From: Candidatus Ozemibacter sibiricus
GTDB taxonomy: Bacteria > Muiribacteriota > Ozemobacteria > Ozemobacterales > Ozemobacteraceae
Direction of reading: 5' to 3'
Length of the DNA: 64,000 nt
Assembly (NCBI GenBank): GCA_003327425.1
Contig: QOQW01000003.1
Location: 62,001-126,000 of the forward strand
Part shown: positions 50,491-59,700 of the stretch, one piece after another
Layout of the letters: each line of letters opens with the position of its first letter
Position numbering within the stretch: the stretch's first letter is position 1
Translations under genes and position numbers: made by a program
Notes under the pieces: model-generated
The model's database searches: none
What the model was told of the DNA's origin: nothing
Seen by the model: only the letters and a program-made list of their open reading frames with translations

Positions 50491-51414
50491 ATGAGCCCAC
50501 TTCCCTGGATCGAAGAAGCCGCCCGATTCGGATTCGCGCTGATCGGGGTGCTGGTGCCTTGCCTGCTGGCTTCGATCCTCGCCCGGATCGCCTGGCGGAA
50601 GAACGGCGCCCGCCGACTGGCCTACGCTCTGGGAGCCGCGTTGACGGCGGCCGCCGGACTGGCCGCCTTCTGGGCGCTGGTGCATGACACCGTGGCCCGC
50701 ATCTATCGTTCCCAGGCCGATCTGGCCTACCGAGAAGGGAACCTGGTATCAGCCCAGGCCCTCTACGTCGAATCCCTGCTCTGGCAGGATGATCTGGCCA
50801 CCCGTGACCGGCTGGCCCGGGCCCTGCTCGCCAACGGCAACCTGCCCGAGGTCCAGGCCATGCTGGCCGATATCCGACGCCGGCGGGCCCCGGCCCCTCC
50901 TTCCCCGCTCGAGAACTACCTGTGGGGCGTGCTCGACTTTTTCGCCGAGCGACCGGCCAGCGCCGTCCACCGCCTGGAACCGGTCGTCGACCACGGCGAG
51001 CTGGGGTGGAACGCCCGCCTGCTGCTGTCGATCCTCTATTTCGAGCAGGGGCGGCCGGCCGCGGCCATGCCCTACATGGCCGCTTTCCAAAGCATCCCGG
51101 CGACCCGGCCCGACCACGCCTACCTGCTGGCCCTGCTGGCCGAGCACGAGCGCCGCAGCGACGAGGCCAGGGCGTTGGTGGCGAAATTCCCGCCCGGCAC
51201 GCTTTCCCCCTTCTGGGAACGGCGACTGGCCCACTGGCGCCCTCCGGCCGTGACCGCGCCGCCCCCCGCGGTCGATCGACCCCTCCCCACCGTTCTCGAC
51301 GCGGAGCCAGGATGGGTGCCGATGACAGCCAGTCTCCCCACGCTCCTGGCCCCATCCACCGCTACGGCCAGCCCCTCGGCCACCGCCCCGATGGTTCAGG
51401 AGGTCGCCCCTTGA
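50491..51414 (+). CDS. Membrane-anchored TPR-like protein
   Basis: 307 residues. Two hydrophobic helices (about 10-32 and 44-64) are followed by a helical domain (about 70-245) with TPR-like repeats (ADLAYREGNLVSAQALYVES, LLLSILYFEQGRPAAAMPYM, LLALLAEHERRSDEARALVA) and a Pro/Ala-rich tail. It probably scaffolds partners at the membrane. Its stop overlaps the TTG start of the PAP2 gene (TTGA), which implies coupling with that enzyme. Confidence 0.75.
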   Translation: MSPLPWIEEAARFGFALIGVLVPCLLASILARIAWRKNGARRLAYALGAALTAAAGLAAFWALVHDTVARIYRSQADLAYREGNLVSAQALYVESLLWQDDLATRDRLARALLANGNLPEVQAMLADIRRRRAPAPPSPLENYLWGVLDFFAERPASAVHRLEPVVDHGELGWNARLLLSILYFEQGRPAAAMPYMAAFQSIPATRPDHAYLLALLAEHERRSDEARALVAKFPPGTLSPFWERRLAHWRPPAVTAPPPAVDRPLPTVLDAEPGWVPMTASLPTLLAPSTATASPSATAPMVQEVAP

Positions 51415-52433
51415 CGGGTCAGCGAAACTGGTGGCAGCGAGTGGTGGCGGCCAGCCGGGTGGAAGATCTGCTGGCGCTGACCGCGACGCTGGCCGCTCTC
51501 GTGCTGCTGGCGGTCACCGATTCCTATCGGCGGTTCCAGCTCGGCCTGCTCGACATCTTCTTCATCCTGTTGCCTTTGCTGCTGCTGCTGTTCAAGATCG
51601 TCATCACCGAGTTCGTCGCCTTTTCCCGCTCCGAGGAAGCCAGCGCCGATCCGGAAAGCTATCTGTGGGATTTTCTCGGAAAACTGGTCCAGCTGTTCCG
51701 TGATTGGTTCCCATTCTTCCTCCTGAGCGCCTTCTACTATTCGCTGTTCACCAATTTCATCCTGCGCGTCAATCCACACACCGCCGATGCCCATCTGGCC
51801 GCCATAGACGCCTGGCTCCTGGGCGATCAGGCCGCCATCTTGCTGCAACCATGGGTGCGACCATGGCTGACGGACCTGCTCAACACCATCTATGTATCCT
51901 ATCTCCTCTACTTTCCAGGAATAGCGTTCTATCTCTACGTCACTGGCCGACACCACACCTTCCGACGGGTGATGTTGGGACTATTGTTATTGATGGGCAT
52001 GGGAGTCGTCAGCTACATCCTGGTGCCGGCGATCGGGCCAGGGAAGTTCTTTTACGACCGTTTCACGGTGCCATTGTGGGAACGCCCCTCCGATCCCATG
52101 GCGATGTTGATCGATCGCTATCGTGTCGTCCACGACTGTTTTCCCTCGCTCCATGTCGGCATTCCCTTGCTGCTCTGCCTGTACGCCTGGGAAGCCCGGG
52201 CCCGTGGGATCGCCACCCTGGCCACCTGCTATGTCCTGCTGATGGCGGCAGCGACCATTTATCTGCGCTACCATTACGTCATCGACGTCCTCGCCGTCCC
52301 CCCTTACGTGGTAACCGCCTGGCGCCTGGCCGATCTGCTTCTGGCCAAGTGGGACAGCTGGCAGGCCTGGTTGATCGGCCCGGCCCCCGATCCCGCCGAT
52401 CGCCCGGGCCCAGCGCCGAGTCAAACGGGCTGA
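51411..52433 (+). CDS. PAP2-family membrane phosphatase (inositolphosphotransferase-like)
   Basis: 340 residues with a TTG start at 51411, chosen because AGGAGG lies six to seven bases before it and because it overlaps the previous stop. About six hydrophobic helices. The PAP2 signature is spread over the second half: GPGKFFYDR region, CFPSLHVGIPL (P-S-L-H with the catalytic His) and RYHYVIDVLAV (the [SR]-x-x-H-x-x-x-D pattern). The large insert and the order of helices resemble the AUR1-like/inositolphosphotransferase branch, which transfers or removes lipid head-group phosphates. The substrate is unknown. A longer in-frame extension runs through the upstream gene and is not real. Confidence 0.85.
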   Translation: MTGQRNWWQRVVAASRVEDLLALTATLAALVLLAVTDSYRRFQLGLLDIFFILLPLLLLLFKIVITEFVAFSRSEEASADPESYLWDFLGKLVQLFRDWFPFFLLSAFYYSLFTNFILRVNPHTADAHLAAIDAWLLGDQAAILLQPWVRPWLTDLLNTIYVSYLLYFPGIAFYLYVTGRHHTFRRVMLGLLLLMGMGVVSYILVPAIGPGKFFYDRFTVPLWERPSDPMAMLIDRYRVVHDCFPSLHVGIPLLLCLYAWEARARGIATLATCYVLLMAAATIYLRYHYVIDVLAVPPYVVTAWRLADLLLAKWDSWQAWLIGPAPDPADRPGPAPSQTG

Positions 52434-52467
52434 CGCCGAGAGATGGCCAGGGGGCCAAGCGGCCCCG

Positions 52468-53205
52468 TCAGGTCGAACCGACGGGCGCCCGCGATGCTGA
52501 GGTCGACTTCAGGTGCAATCGCGGAAGTACCCGCATCAACAGCGTGTAAGCGCGGTTGATTTCGATGAATCGCCCCGCCTCGACCGCCCCCAGATCGGGG
52601 TGATACCGCCGGGCCAGCTCGCGAAACCGCGTCTTGACGGCCGCGAGGTCGACCGTTTCGGGCAGGCCCAGGGTCTGGAAGGCCTGCCGTAGATCGCGGT
52701 GGTGATGCAGGATCTCCCAGGCCCCGCTCAGGAACGCTTCGGCGCTGTCCTCATCGAGCTGGAAGAAATTGTCGGCATCGAGGTAGAACCAACGGGCCGA
52801 CAGGGCGTCAAGCTGCCCATCGGGACATTGCCGGCGATGCAGATCGCACAGGCTCTCCCCGGCGGCGCAAACCGCCGCACAGAAGCGCATCAGCGGTTCT
52901 TCGAAATGCCGGCATCGCCCCGGTTCAGGGTAGGGAACGGGCAGGATGCGCATGCAATGGATGTGCAGGTAGATACCCTCTCGGCCCATCATTTCCTGCA
53001 GGCGGTACAGTTCGTGGAACAGCAGGAAATGGCTGCGATAGAGGGTGAGCGCCGAACAGGACAGCACTTCGAGGCCGGGGAACGCCACTTCGAGCAGCTG
53101 GCTCTCGTAGCAAGGCCGCACCAGCCCCCGCACCATCGCGGCCACCCCGGCGCGGTCCATGCCCGCCAGGGCCCTCTGGAATTCGTGCTGCTGCTCTCGC
53201 TCCAT
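52468..53205 (-). CDS. DnaJ-related protein (J domain at the C-terminus)
   Basis: 245 residues from ATG 53205. The N-terminal two thirds match the pattern of DNAJ_related proteins: ALTLYRSHFLLFHELYRLQE, HCMRILPV, and YLDADNFFQLDEDSAEAFLS. The C-terminal 60 residues form a J domain with RELARRYHPDLGAVEAGRFI (HPD motif intact) and EINRAYTLL. J domains stimulate DnaK; the N-terminal part likely selects the client. Extra cysteines and histidines (RCRHFEEPLMRFCAAVC, LCDLHRRQC) could bind metal. It is transcribed divergently from a receiver-only regulator. No dnaK is near. Confidence 0.8.
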   Translation of the reverse strand: MEREQQHEFQRALAGMDRAGVAAMVRGLVRPCYESQLLEVAFPGLEVLSCSALTLYRSHFLLFHELYRLQEMMGREGIYLHIHCMRILPVPYPEPGRCRHFEEPLMRFCAAVCAAGESLCDLHRRQCPDGQLDALSARWFYLDADNFFQLDEDSAEAFLSGAWEILHHHRDLRQAFQTLGLPETVDLAAVKTRFRELARRYHPDLGAVEAGRFIEINRAYTLLMRVLPRLHLKSTSASRAPVGST

Positions 53206-53270
53206 GCTTCCTATGGTAGGGGAAATCGGTGCGGCCTGCCAGCCCTTCCGTATTTCCACGCTCATCCGGT

Positions 53271-53300
53271 TTGTCGAGCGAAAGGAGAATGGGGTAGATT
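53271..53300 (+). promoter_or_regulatory. Promoter of the receiver-only regulator
   Basis: TTGTCG (53271-53276), 18 bases, TAGATT (53295-53300), 33 bases before the start. Same architecture as the promoter at 41848. Confidence 0.45.
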
Positions 53301-53332
53301 GAAGGCAACCCTGGAATGAGGAGAAAACAGCC

Positions 53333-53731
53333 ATGTGGCGGATCCTGATCGTCGATGACGAAGCCAACAATCGCAAGCTCCTGGTGGAGATCCTGGGAGA
53401 ACGCGCCACCTGCGAGCAGGCCCAGGACGGCCGGGAAGCGCTCGAGATCTATCAAGCGGCCGTCGCGCACGATCGACCCTTCGATGCCATCCTGCTCGAT
53501 GTGGCCATGCCCGACATGGACGGCATCGAGGTCCTGCGCCGGATCCGCGAACTCGAAGAGGCGCGCGGCATCATGTTCGGCAAGGGCATCCCGATCATCA
53601 TGGTGACCGCCTTCAAGCAGCCGTTCATGGCCTCCTTCCGCGAGGGGGCCGACGATTACATCCTCAAGCCGGTCGATCCCGACCAACTGCTGCAGAAACT
53701 CGCCAGCAAGCTGGAGGCCCGACCGGCCTGA
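53333..53731 (+). CDS. Single-domain response regulator
   Basis: 132 residues behind TGAGGAG. A complete receiver domain: RILIVDDEANNRKLL with the acidic pair, Asp56 in ILLDVAMPDMDG as phosphorylation site, MVTAFKQ with the conserved Thr, and ILKPVDPDQL with the conserved Lys. A short insert (EEARGIMFGKG) lies before strand 4. There is no output domain, so it acts by protein contact, like CheY or Spo0F. The hybrid kinase encoded convergently (53834-56731) is a candidate phosphodonor. Confidence 0.92.
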   Translation: MWRILIVDDEANNRKLLVEILGERATCEQAQDGREALEIYQAAVAHDRPFDAILLDVAMPDMDGIEVLRRIRELEEARGIMFGKGIPIIMVTAFKQPFMASFREGADDYILKPVDPDQLLQKLASKLEARPA

Positions 53732-53833
53732 GCCTGCCCAGCCCACTCCGGTGCCATCGGCGAGTCAGGCGCGCGCCATCGGCCGAGGGGGGCAGAGGAC
53801 CGCCTCGCCCTGGCGGGCGGGCGGGGCGGCGCT

Positions 53834-56731
53834 TCAGGAAACGTCGTCCTCAAAACCGGAGGGACCACGGACATCGGGGTCCAGGTGCCGTCGCAGCAGG
53901 TGACGGAAGGTCTCCGGATCCATCGGTTTGGCCAGATAGTCGTTCATGCCGGCGGCCAGGCACCGCTCCCGGTCGCCCATCATCGCCATGGCGGTAACCG
54001 CGATGATCGGCACCTCGGCTTGCCACCCCCCCATGGCCCGAATGGCGCGGGCGGCCGACAGACCATCGAGTTCAGGCAGGTGGATATCCATGAGGATGAG
54101 ATCGAAGCGCTGCTGACGGCAGGCTTCCACCCCCGCCCAGCCATTCCCGACGACGGTCGCCCGGACGGGGAAGCCCTCCATGCAGCCGACCATCAGTTTC
54201 TGCGCGCCAGGATCGTCTTCGACCACCAGCACTTCCAAGCGAGGCGGGCCGTCCTCCCAGGGTGAGACCGGCGCTCGATCGACCGGCGCTCGATCGACCG
54301 GGGCTCGATCGGCCGGCGATACGGCCGACGGCGCCTCGTCTGCCGGCGAAGCCGGATCGCCGTTGATCGCCGGGGGATCGGTCGAGGCCAGAGGGCTTGC
54401 CGTCGGCGCCGGAGAGGCCGACTCGACGACGGTGGGGGCCACGGTCTCCGCTCTGGCCAGCCGCAAGGGCACGAAAAAGAAGAAGTTTGAACCCACGTCA
54501 GGCGTGCTCCAGACCCCGATCGAACCGCCCATCTTCTCGACGAGCTGCTTGGTGATGGCCAGGCCGAGGCCGGTGCCGCCGAACTTGCGCGTGGTCGAGG
54601 CGTCGGCCTGGGTGAACTTCTGGAAGAGCGAGTCGATCTTGTCGGCGGGGATGCCGATACCGGTATCCTCGACCGAGGCCCGCAGCAGGCCGCGGCCAGT
54701 GTCATCCGGCAGGAATTTGGCGATGACGCTGATCCGACCGCGGTTGGTGAATTTGACCGCATTGCCGATCAGGTTCATGAAGATCTGGCGCACCCGGATC
54801 GGATCGCCCACGACCGGCCCGGGGGCGACGGGGTCGTAGGTCAACCGCAATTCGAGGCCCTTCTCGACCGCCTTCGGTCGGAAGAGGGCCACCACCTCGT
54901 CGAGGGCGGCGGCCAGATCGAAGGGTTCCTCTTCGAGGGTGAGCTTGCCCGCCTCGATCTTCGACAGATCGAGCAGGTCATCCAGCAGCGACAGCAGCAG
55001 CTTGCCTGACCCCTGGACCGTCTCGGCATACTCGCGCTGCTTGGGGTTGAGGTCGGAACGCAGCAGCAGCGCGGTGAACCCGAGCACCGAGTTCATCGGC
55101 GTGCGGATCTCGTGACTGATATTGGCCAGGAACTCGCTCTTGGCGCGATTGGCGCGCTCGGCCGCCTCTCTGGCGCGTTCGGCCGCTTCTTTGGCCTGTC
55201 GCAGCTCTTCCTCGAACCGCCGGCGGGCGGCCACCTCCTCCTGGAGGGCGGCGTTGGCGCGGGCCAGCTCGAGCGTGCGCGCCCGCACCGCCTCTTCGAG
55301 CTGGTCGTGGCTGCGACGCAGGATCTCTTCGGCGCGCCGGCGCTGGGTGACATCATTGAGGATGCCCACGCACCGCCGGGGCTCGCCGTCCCGCGCTTCC
55401 GGCAGCACCGTGAAGACGGCATCGAACGTGTAGGCGCGTCCCGAGGGGGCCACCAGGGGCAGTTCGAGCGCGAGGCGCCCCGTTTCGGCGAGCCGGGCGA
55501 ATCCGGCCTGCAACGGCGGCGCGGCCTCGGCGGGGAAGAGCGACCACAGGGGAAGGCCGACGACGGCTTCCTCCTGGGTCTCAAGAACGGCCAGCCCGGC
55601 CGGGTTGATGGTCAGCACCTCGCCGGTCAGGGCGACCAGGCTGATCCAGTGGGGGGACCCCTCGACCACCGCCCGGAACCGCTGCTCGGCGCCAGCGATG
55701 AGCACCGACGAGGTGCCGAGGCGATCGGACAGGGTGCGCTGCAGGGCTTCCTGATGGCGCTGGAACTGGGTGACATCGTGGAAGAGCCCGATGTAGCCAG
55801 GCGGAAACCCGCCTTCTTCCGGCTCGCCGATCGGGCTGAGGAAGACCTCGAAATGCCGCTCTTTCCCGTTGCCCGCCGCGATGGTCATGGGGAAGGTGAC
55901 GCGCCCGACCGCCTGGCCGGGGGGGAACAGACTCCGGAAGTCGGGAATCTCGGCGTGCGGGAAGAGTTCCTTCAGATTGAGACCGAGCACGTCGCTCTCG
56001 AGCCGGCCGATCACCCGCAGGCCGGCGCGATTGATCGAGACGAGCCGCCCGTCGGGAGCGAACAGGCTCATCCAGACAGGCGATTCCGCCATCATGGTCT
56101 GGAAGAACTGCAGCGCGGGGTTGCCCGACGCGAACAGGTTCTTCAGGGCCTCGACCAGGTTCATGGCGGCAATATACCCCGAAGCGCCGGCGCCTTCCAC
56201 CCCCAGGCGGGTCCCGACGGTTTCAGCCCAGAAGGGGCTGGCCGTTTGCGGCGCGGGCGCTCCGGCATCGGCCAGCATGGCCACCTTGAACGAAACCGGG
56301 GGTGGTCGTCGCTTCCACCACACCCATCCCGAGGCTCCGGCCATCGTCAATCCGGCCAGCAGCCAGAGCCAGCCCCGCCAATCGATCGAGGGCCGCGGCA
56401 AAGATGGAGGAAGCATCGGAACAGCAAACGTCCCGGAAGCCACGTCCACGGGTGCGGCCTGAGCCCAGCTAGGAGGAGACAACGCGGGGTCGAGCCGGCG
56501 AATTTCGGCCCATAGCCGCATGGCCTGTGCGCGATCCCCGATCCCCTGCAACCGTTCGGCCTGGGCGACCAGGTGGAGGGCCTTCGCACGCCGAGCCGCC
56601 TCCTCGCGCGCACCGGCGTCTGGTTGAGCCTCGAGTCGGGCAGGGATGCCTGCGATGGCCACCAACCACCATCCCAGGACGATCAACCCTACCCTCCACT
56701 CTCTACGACGGCCCCGGCCCCTGAGCTTCAT
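53834..56731 (-). CDS. Hybrid histidine kinase with two PAS domains and a C-terminal receiver
   Basis: 965 residues. Signal-like hydrophobic segment (about 14-34), a short extracytoplasmic helical part (about 36-115), a TM helix (about 120-140), two PAS domains (about 205-335 and 350-480), a coiled coil (about 480-530), the kinase core with FLANISHEIRTPMNSVLGFT (His540) and HATPase motifs (NLIGNAVKFTNRG, VEDTGIGIP, GGTGLGLAITKQLVEKMGG), a Pro/Ala linker with three A-P-V-D-R repeats, and a receiver with Asp882 (LILMDIHLPELDG). Output must pass to another protein; the single receiver at 53333 is a candidate. Its start is 30 bases after the giant Ig-repeat gene, suggesting co-transcription. Confidence 0.94.
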   Translation of the reverse strand: MKLRGRGRRREWRVGLIVLGWWLVAIAGIPARLEAQPDAGAREEAARRAKALHLVAQAERLQGIGDRAQAMRLWAEIRRLDPALSPPSWAQAAPVDVASGTFAVPMLPPSLPRPSIDWRGWLWLLAGLTMAGASGWVWWKRRPPPVSFKVAMLADAGAPAPQTASPFWAETVGTRLGVEGAGASGYIAAMNLVEALKNLFASGNPALQFFQTMMAESPVWMSLFAPDGRLVSINRAGLRVIGRLESDVLGLNLKELFPHAEIPDFRSLFPPGQAVGRVTFPMTIAAGNGKERHFEVFLSPIGEPEEGGFPPGYIGLFHDVTQFQRHQEALQRTLSDRLGTSSVLIAGAEQRFRAVVEGSPHWISLVALTGEVLTINPAGLAVLETQEEAVVGLPLWSLFPAEAAPPLQAGFARLAETGRLALELPLVAPSGRAYTFDAVFTVLPEARDGEPRRCVGILNDVTQRRRAEEILRRSHDQLEEAVRARTLELARANAALQEEVAARRRFEEELRQAKEAAERAREAAERANRAKSEFLANISHEIRTPMNSVLGFTALLLRSDLNPKQREYAETVQGSGKLLLSLLDDLLDLSKIEAGKLTLEEEPFDLAAALDEVVALFRPKAVEKGLELRLTYDPVAPGPVVGDPIRVRQIFMNLIGNAVKFTNRGRISVIAKFLPDDTGRGLLRASVEDTGIGIPADKIDSLFQKFTQADASTTRKFGGTGLGLAITKQLVEKMGGSIGVWSTPDVGSNFFFFVPLRLARAETVAPTVVESASPAPTASPLASTDPPAINGDPASPADEAPSAVSPADRAPVDRAPVDRAPVSPWEDGPPRLEVLVVEDDPGAQKLMVGCMEGFPVRATVVGNGWAGVEACRQQRFDLILMDIHLPELDGLSAARAIRAMGGWQAEVPIIAVTAMAMMGDRERCLAAGMNDYLAKPMDPETFRHLLRRHLDPDVRGPSGFEDDVS
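54267..54311 (-). repeat. Three 15-base tandem repeats in the kinase linker
   Basis: Three adjacent 15-base units (54267-54281, 54282-54296, 54297-54311), identical except for one base in the third, encode A-P-V-D-R three times in the linker before the receiver. Near identity suggests a recent expansion that may vary between strains. Confidence 0.8.
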
Positions 56732-56761
56732 TCGGCGGGGGACCTCACCTGAGCGGGCATC

Positions 56762-59700
56762 TCACCATTCGGAATACGGCCCCCGGTCGTCCGAAAGTCC
56801 TTGCTGACGATTGGGAGAAACGATCTTCTTGCCTCGATTGAACGTGGTCGGTCGGCGCTGGTCAGGCCAGATGGCTTTTTCGAGCTGAATCCCATCGAAC
56901 CACACAGCATACGAAGCGATGGCAGGCGAGGTGTTGCCGAGCACGATGTAGGTACCGCTGGCGAAGGTCTCATTGAAGGTGTAGTTGAAGACCACGAAGA
57001 CTCTATACCAGGTACTGCTACCAACCTGAATGGCATCGAGAAGCCCATGTTCCTGGACATGGGCGCCGCCAGCAGTCAGGGTGGCATCCGAAGCAATCTC
57101 CACAAGATCGATATTCTTCACCGTTCCATCGGGGAGCGTCTGGAGAAATCCCAGGCGGGCCGCCCCTGACCCAGGGCAGACCAGGGCGGAGAGAATATAC
57201 CGGTTATGCGGCGGGGGCGGTGCGAAAACGCTGGTCGCAACCTCTTGATAGATCGTCCCGGAAGCAAGCTGAGGCCCCACCATGGTCTCGATCACATTCA
57301 CCGAGAGAAGCACCCCATCGGAAGCTCCGGGATAGGCGCCGACCAACGACGTATCAGACAGATACTGCCAGCCTGAATACACACCCAGCTCCTGAGTCAG
57401 CGGAATCGGCCCAATCGAAACCTCGCATTGCGCCGTTTGCCCCGGGCCCAAGGCTGGCAGGCTCCCTCCAGGAAGATTGACCCGCGAGAGGCCAATGATC
57501 GACCCTGTTGCATTGACCAGCTGATTTTTCATCCAGGTCAGGTTCGAAAAGGTGGCATTGCCCAGATTCATGTAGGTGATGGTCCCACTGGCCGACGTCT
57601 GCCCCAGGAGAACGTTGCCCACATTGATCCCGGCCTGCAGAACGTCGAGCACCGCAGAGGTCGCCACCGTCACCGTCAGCAAGAAGGTTTTCGAGGCTTC
57701 ATACCCATTCCAGATGCCATTCCCATCATCGTCATCGAAGACGGTCTGCGTTCCGATATACGTGCCGGGCGGCTGCAAGGCTGGAATGGTCAAGCTGGCC
57801 AGACATGACTGCGATCCCCCAGGGCCGACCGCCCCAACACTGAACCCCGAGGCGGGAAAGAACTGCAGGTGCGAAACCGGCAGCGAATGTGCGCCGCTTA
57901 CCAGCGGCCCCTTCACCCAAGTTACGTTGCTCAGGGGAAGGGAGGTCAGGTTCGTCAGGGTAAATGATTTCGTAGCCAACGTTCCATGCTGGCAAACGCC
58001 CATATCGATGGGATCGGTAATCGCGAAATTCTTCCTGCCGACCAGAAATCGAACCTCGACAAAGGCGATCTCCTCATTGGCCGACCATGTACCATTCTGA
58101 GGGCTGTAGTCGAAGTAGAACCCTTGATTCCCTCGATAATTCACACCCGGTTGGAAAGATGGAATCTGAATAGAGATGGTCACCGGAATCGAAGCCAGGA
58201 TACCCAGGTTGGAGGTGACAGGATTGCTGGGATTGAACGACACATTCCCCGCTGGTATGGGGGTCGGTCCCGCAACCAAGGGCGAGATCTGGGAGGCAAG
58301 GCCTTCTATGCGATCAGGCGAGCCCATGACGGGAACGTTTCCCATGTTCCGCACAAACACGGTGCGCACTCCTGTTTCCCCCGCAGGAATATAGACAAAA
58401 TCCAGGGGATTCGGAACGATTTCCAACACCCGTTTGGAGACGACGGTCACCTGGAGGGAAACGGTATCGCTGGCCTCCCATGGGTCAAGGATGGAGTTGG
58501 CGTTGGAGTCATCCCACACCGTCCCTGTCCCGATGTATGTTCCAGCCACTTGTCCCGCTGGTACAAAGACCTGCCAGGTCATCGTCTTCCCCCCCGCCGG
58601 GACCAGATAGCTTTGCACCGTTGGCGAGAACAAAGAGGAAGTCGCGGGAATGGAATATCCGCCGAACACCAGGGATGAACTGGTGGCAGTGGGTCGAAGG
58701 AGCGTGAGGGTCCCTGGGTTGCGGATATTCATGGTGACACCCGTCGACAGAGTGTAAGGATAAGCCAGCGGGATGGTCAGGACCGTCTCGACAACGTCGA
58801 TGCGCTTGGTCCCGACTTGGCAACTGACCAGGAACGAAGCTTGCGGATCGACGCCCACCGTTCGGCTGGCTGGGGCGGGAGGAGGCGTCATTTCATGGAA
58901 GATCCAGGCGGAACTCCCCAGGTAGTTGCCTGCACTGGCATTCGAGGGAGCCACCAAGGAGAAGGTGGCTGGGAAAACTTTCGCAGGCGGAGCCAGGAAA
59001 AACGCCGGCGGCAGAAACGAATACGCTCCCGCGGGAATCTGGGGAGCCGGCGATTGAGCGGTGTCGATGAGATCGACTTTCTCCCAAGCCAGCCGATCGA
59101 GCTCCATGTTCCCGGTATTCTTGGGGCCGAACCCCGTCACGACCGCTTCGCCCGGCGCGACCCCGCCCGCATCGACGATCGGCACCAGCATCTTCACGGC
59201 ACGATAGGGAACGACGTAGACACTGACGGTCACGGAGGCGGGAGCCTCATTCGGATCACCGATATACGTATTATCACCATCTTCGTCCTCATAGACCACC
59301 TGTATCCCCGTATAGGTACCGACCAATTGCCCAGACGGGACGAAGAGGGAAACCACCGCGGTGGCCATGGATCCGACTGCCACCTGGGAGGGCAACGAAA
59401 AATATATTTCATCGGCCGGGATCGTCGAGGTCGCGCCAACCAGATCATGGTATTCGACTTTCAGCTTTTCGAGCGAGCGCTGGCCGACATTGGCAATGGT
59501 CAGCAAGGCATCGGGAACGACAAACGTCGGCGTTCCATTTCCCAGATGGCGAGGATTGGGCGACAGGGTCATGAGCTGATTGCCGACTCCCACTCGAACG
59601 TGGAAGGTGGCGATTGGTTCTCCCGGGTCGGGAAGGCCGTTGGCGAGCAGATTGTCAGCCCAGACGTTCCAGGGAGTCAGGTATTCCCCAACAACGGCCC

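Noticed and set aside
52451-52466. Hairpin GGGGCC/GGCCCC between the PAP2 gene and the DnaJ-related gene as terminator
   Set aside because: Six base pairs and no T tract on either strand; too weak to call.
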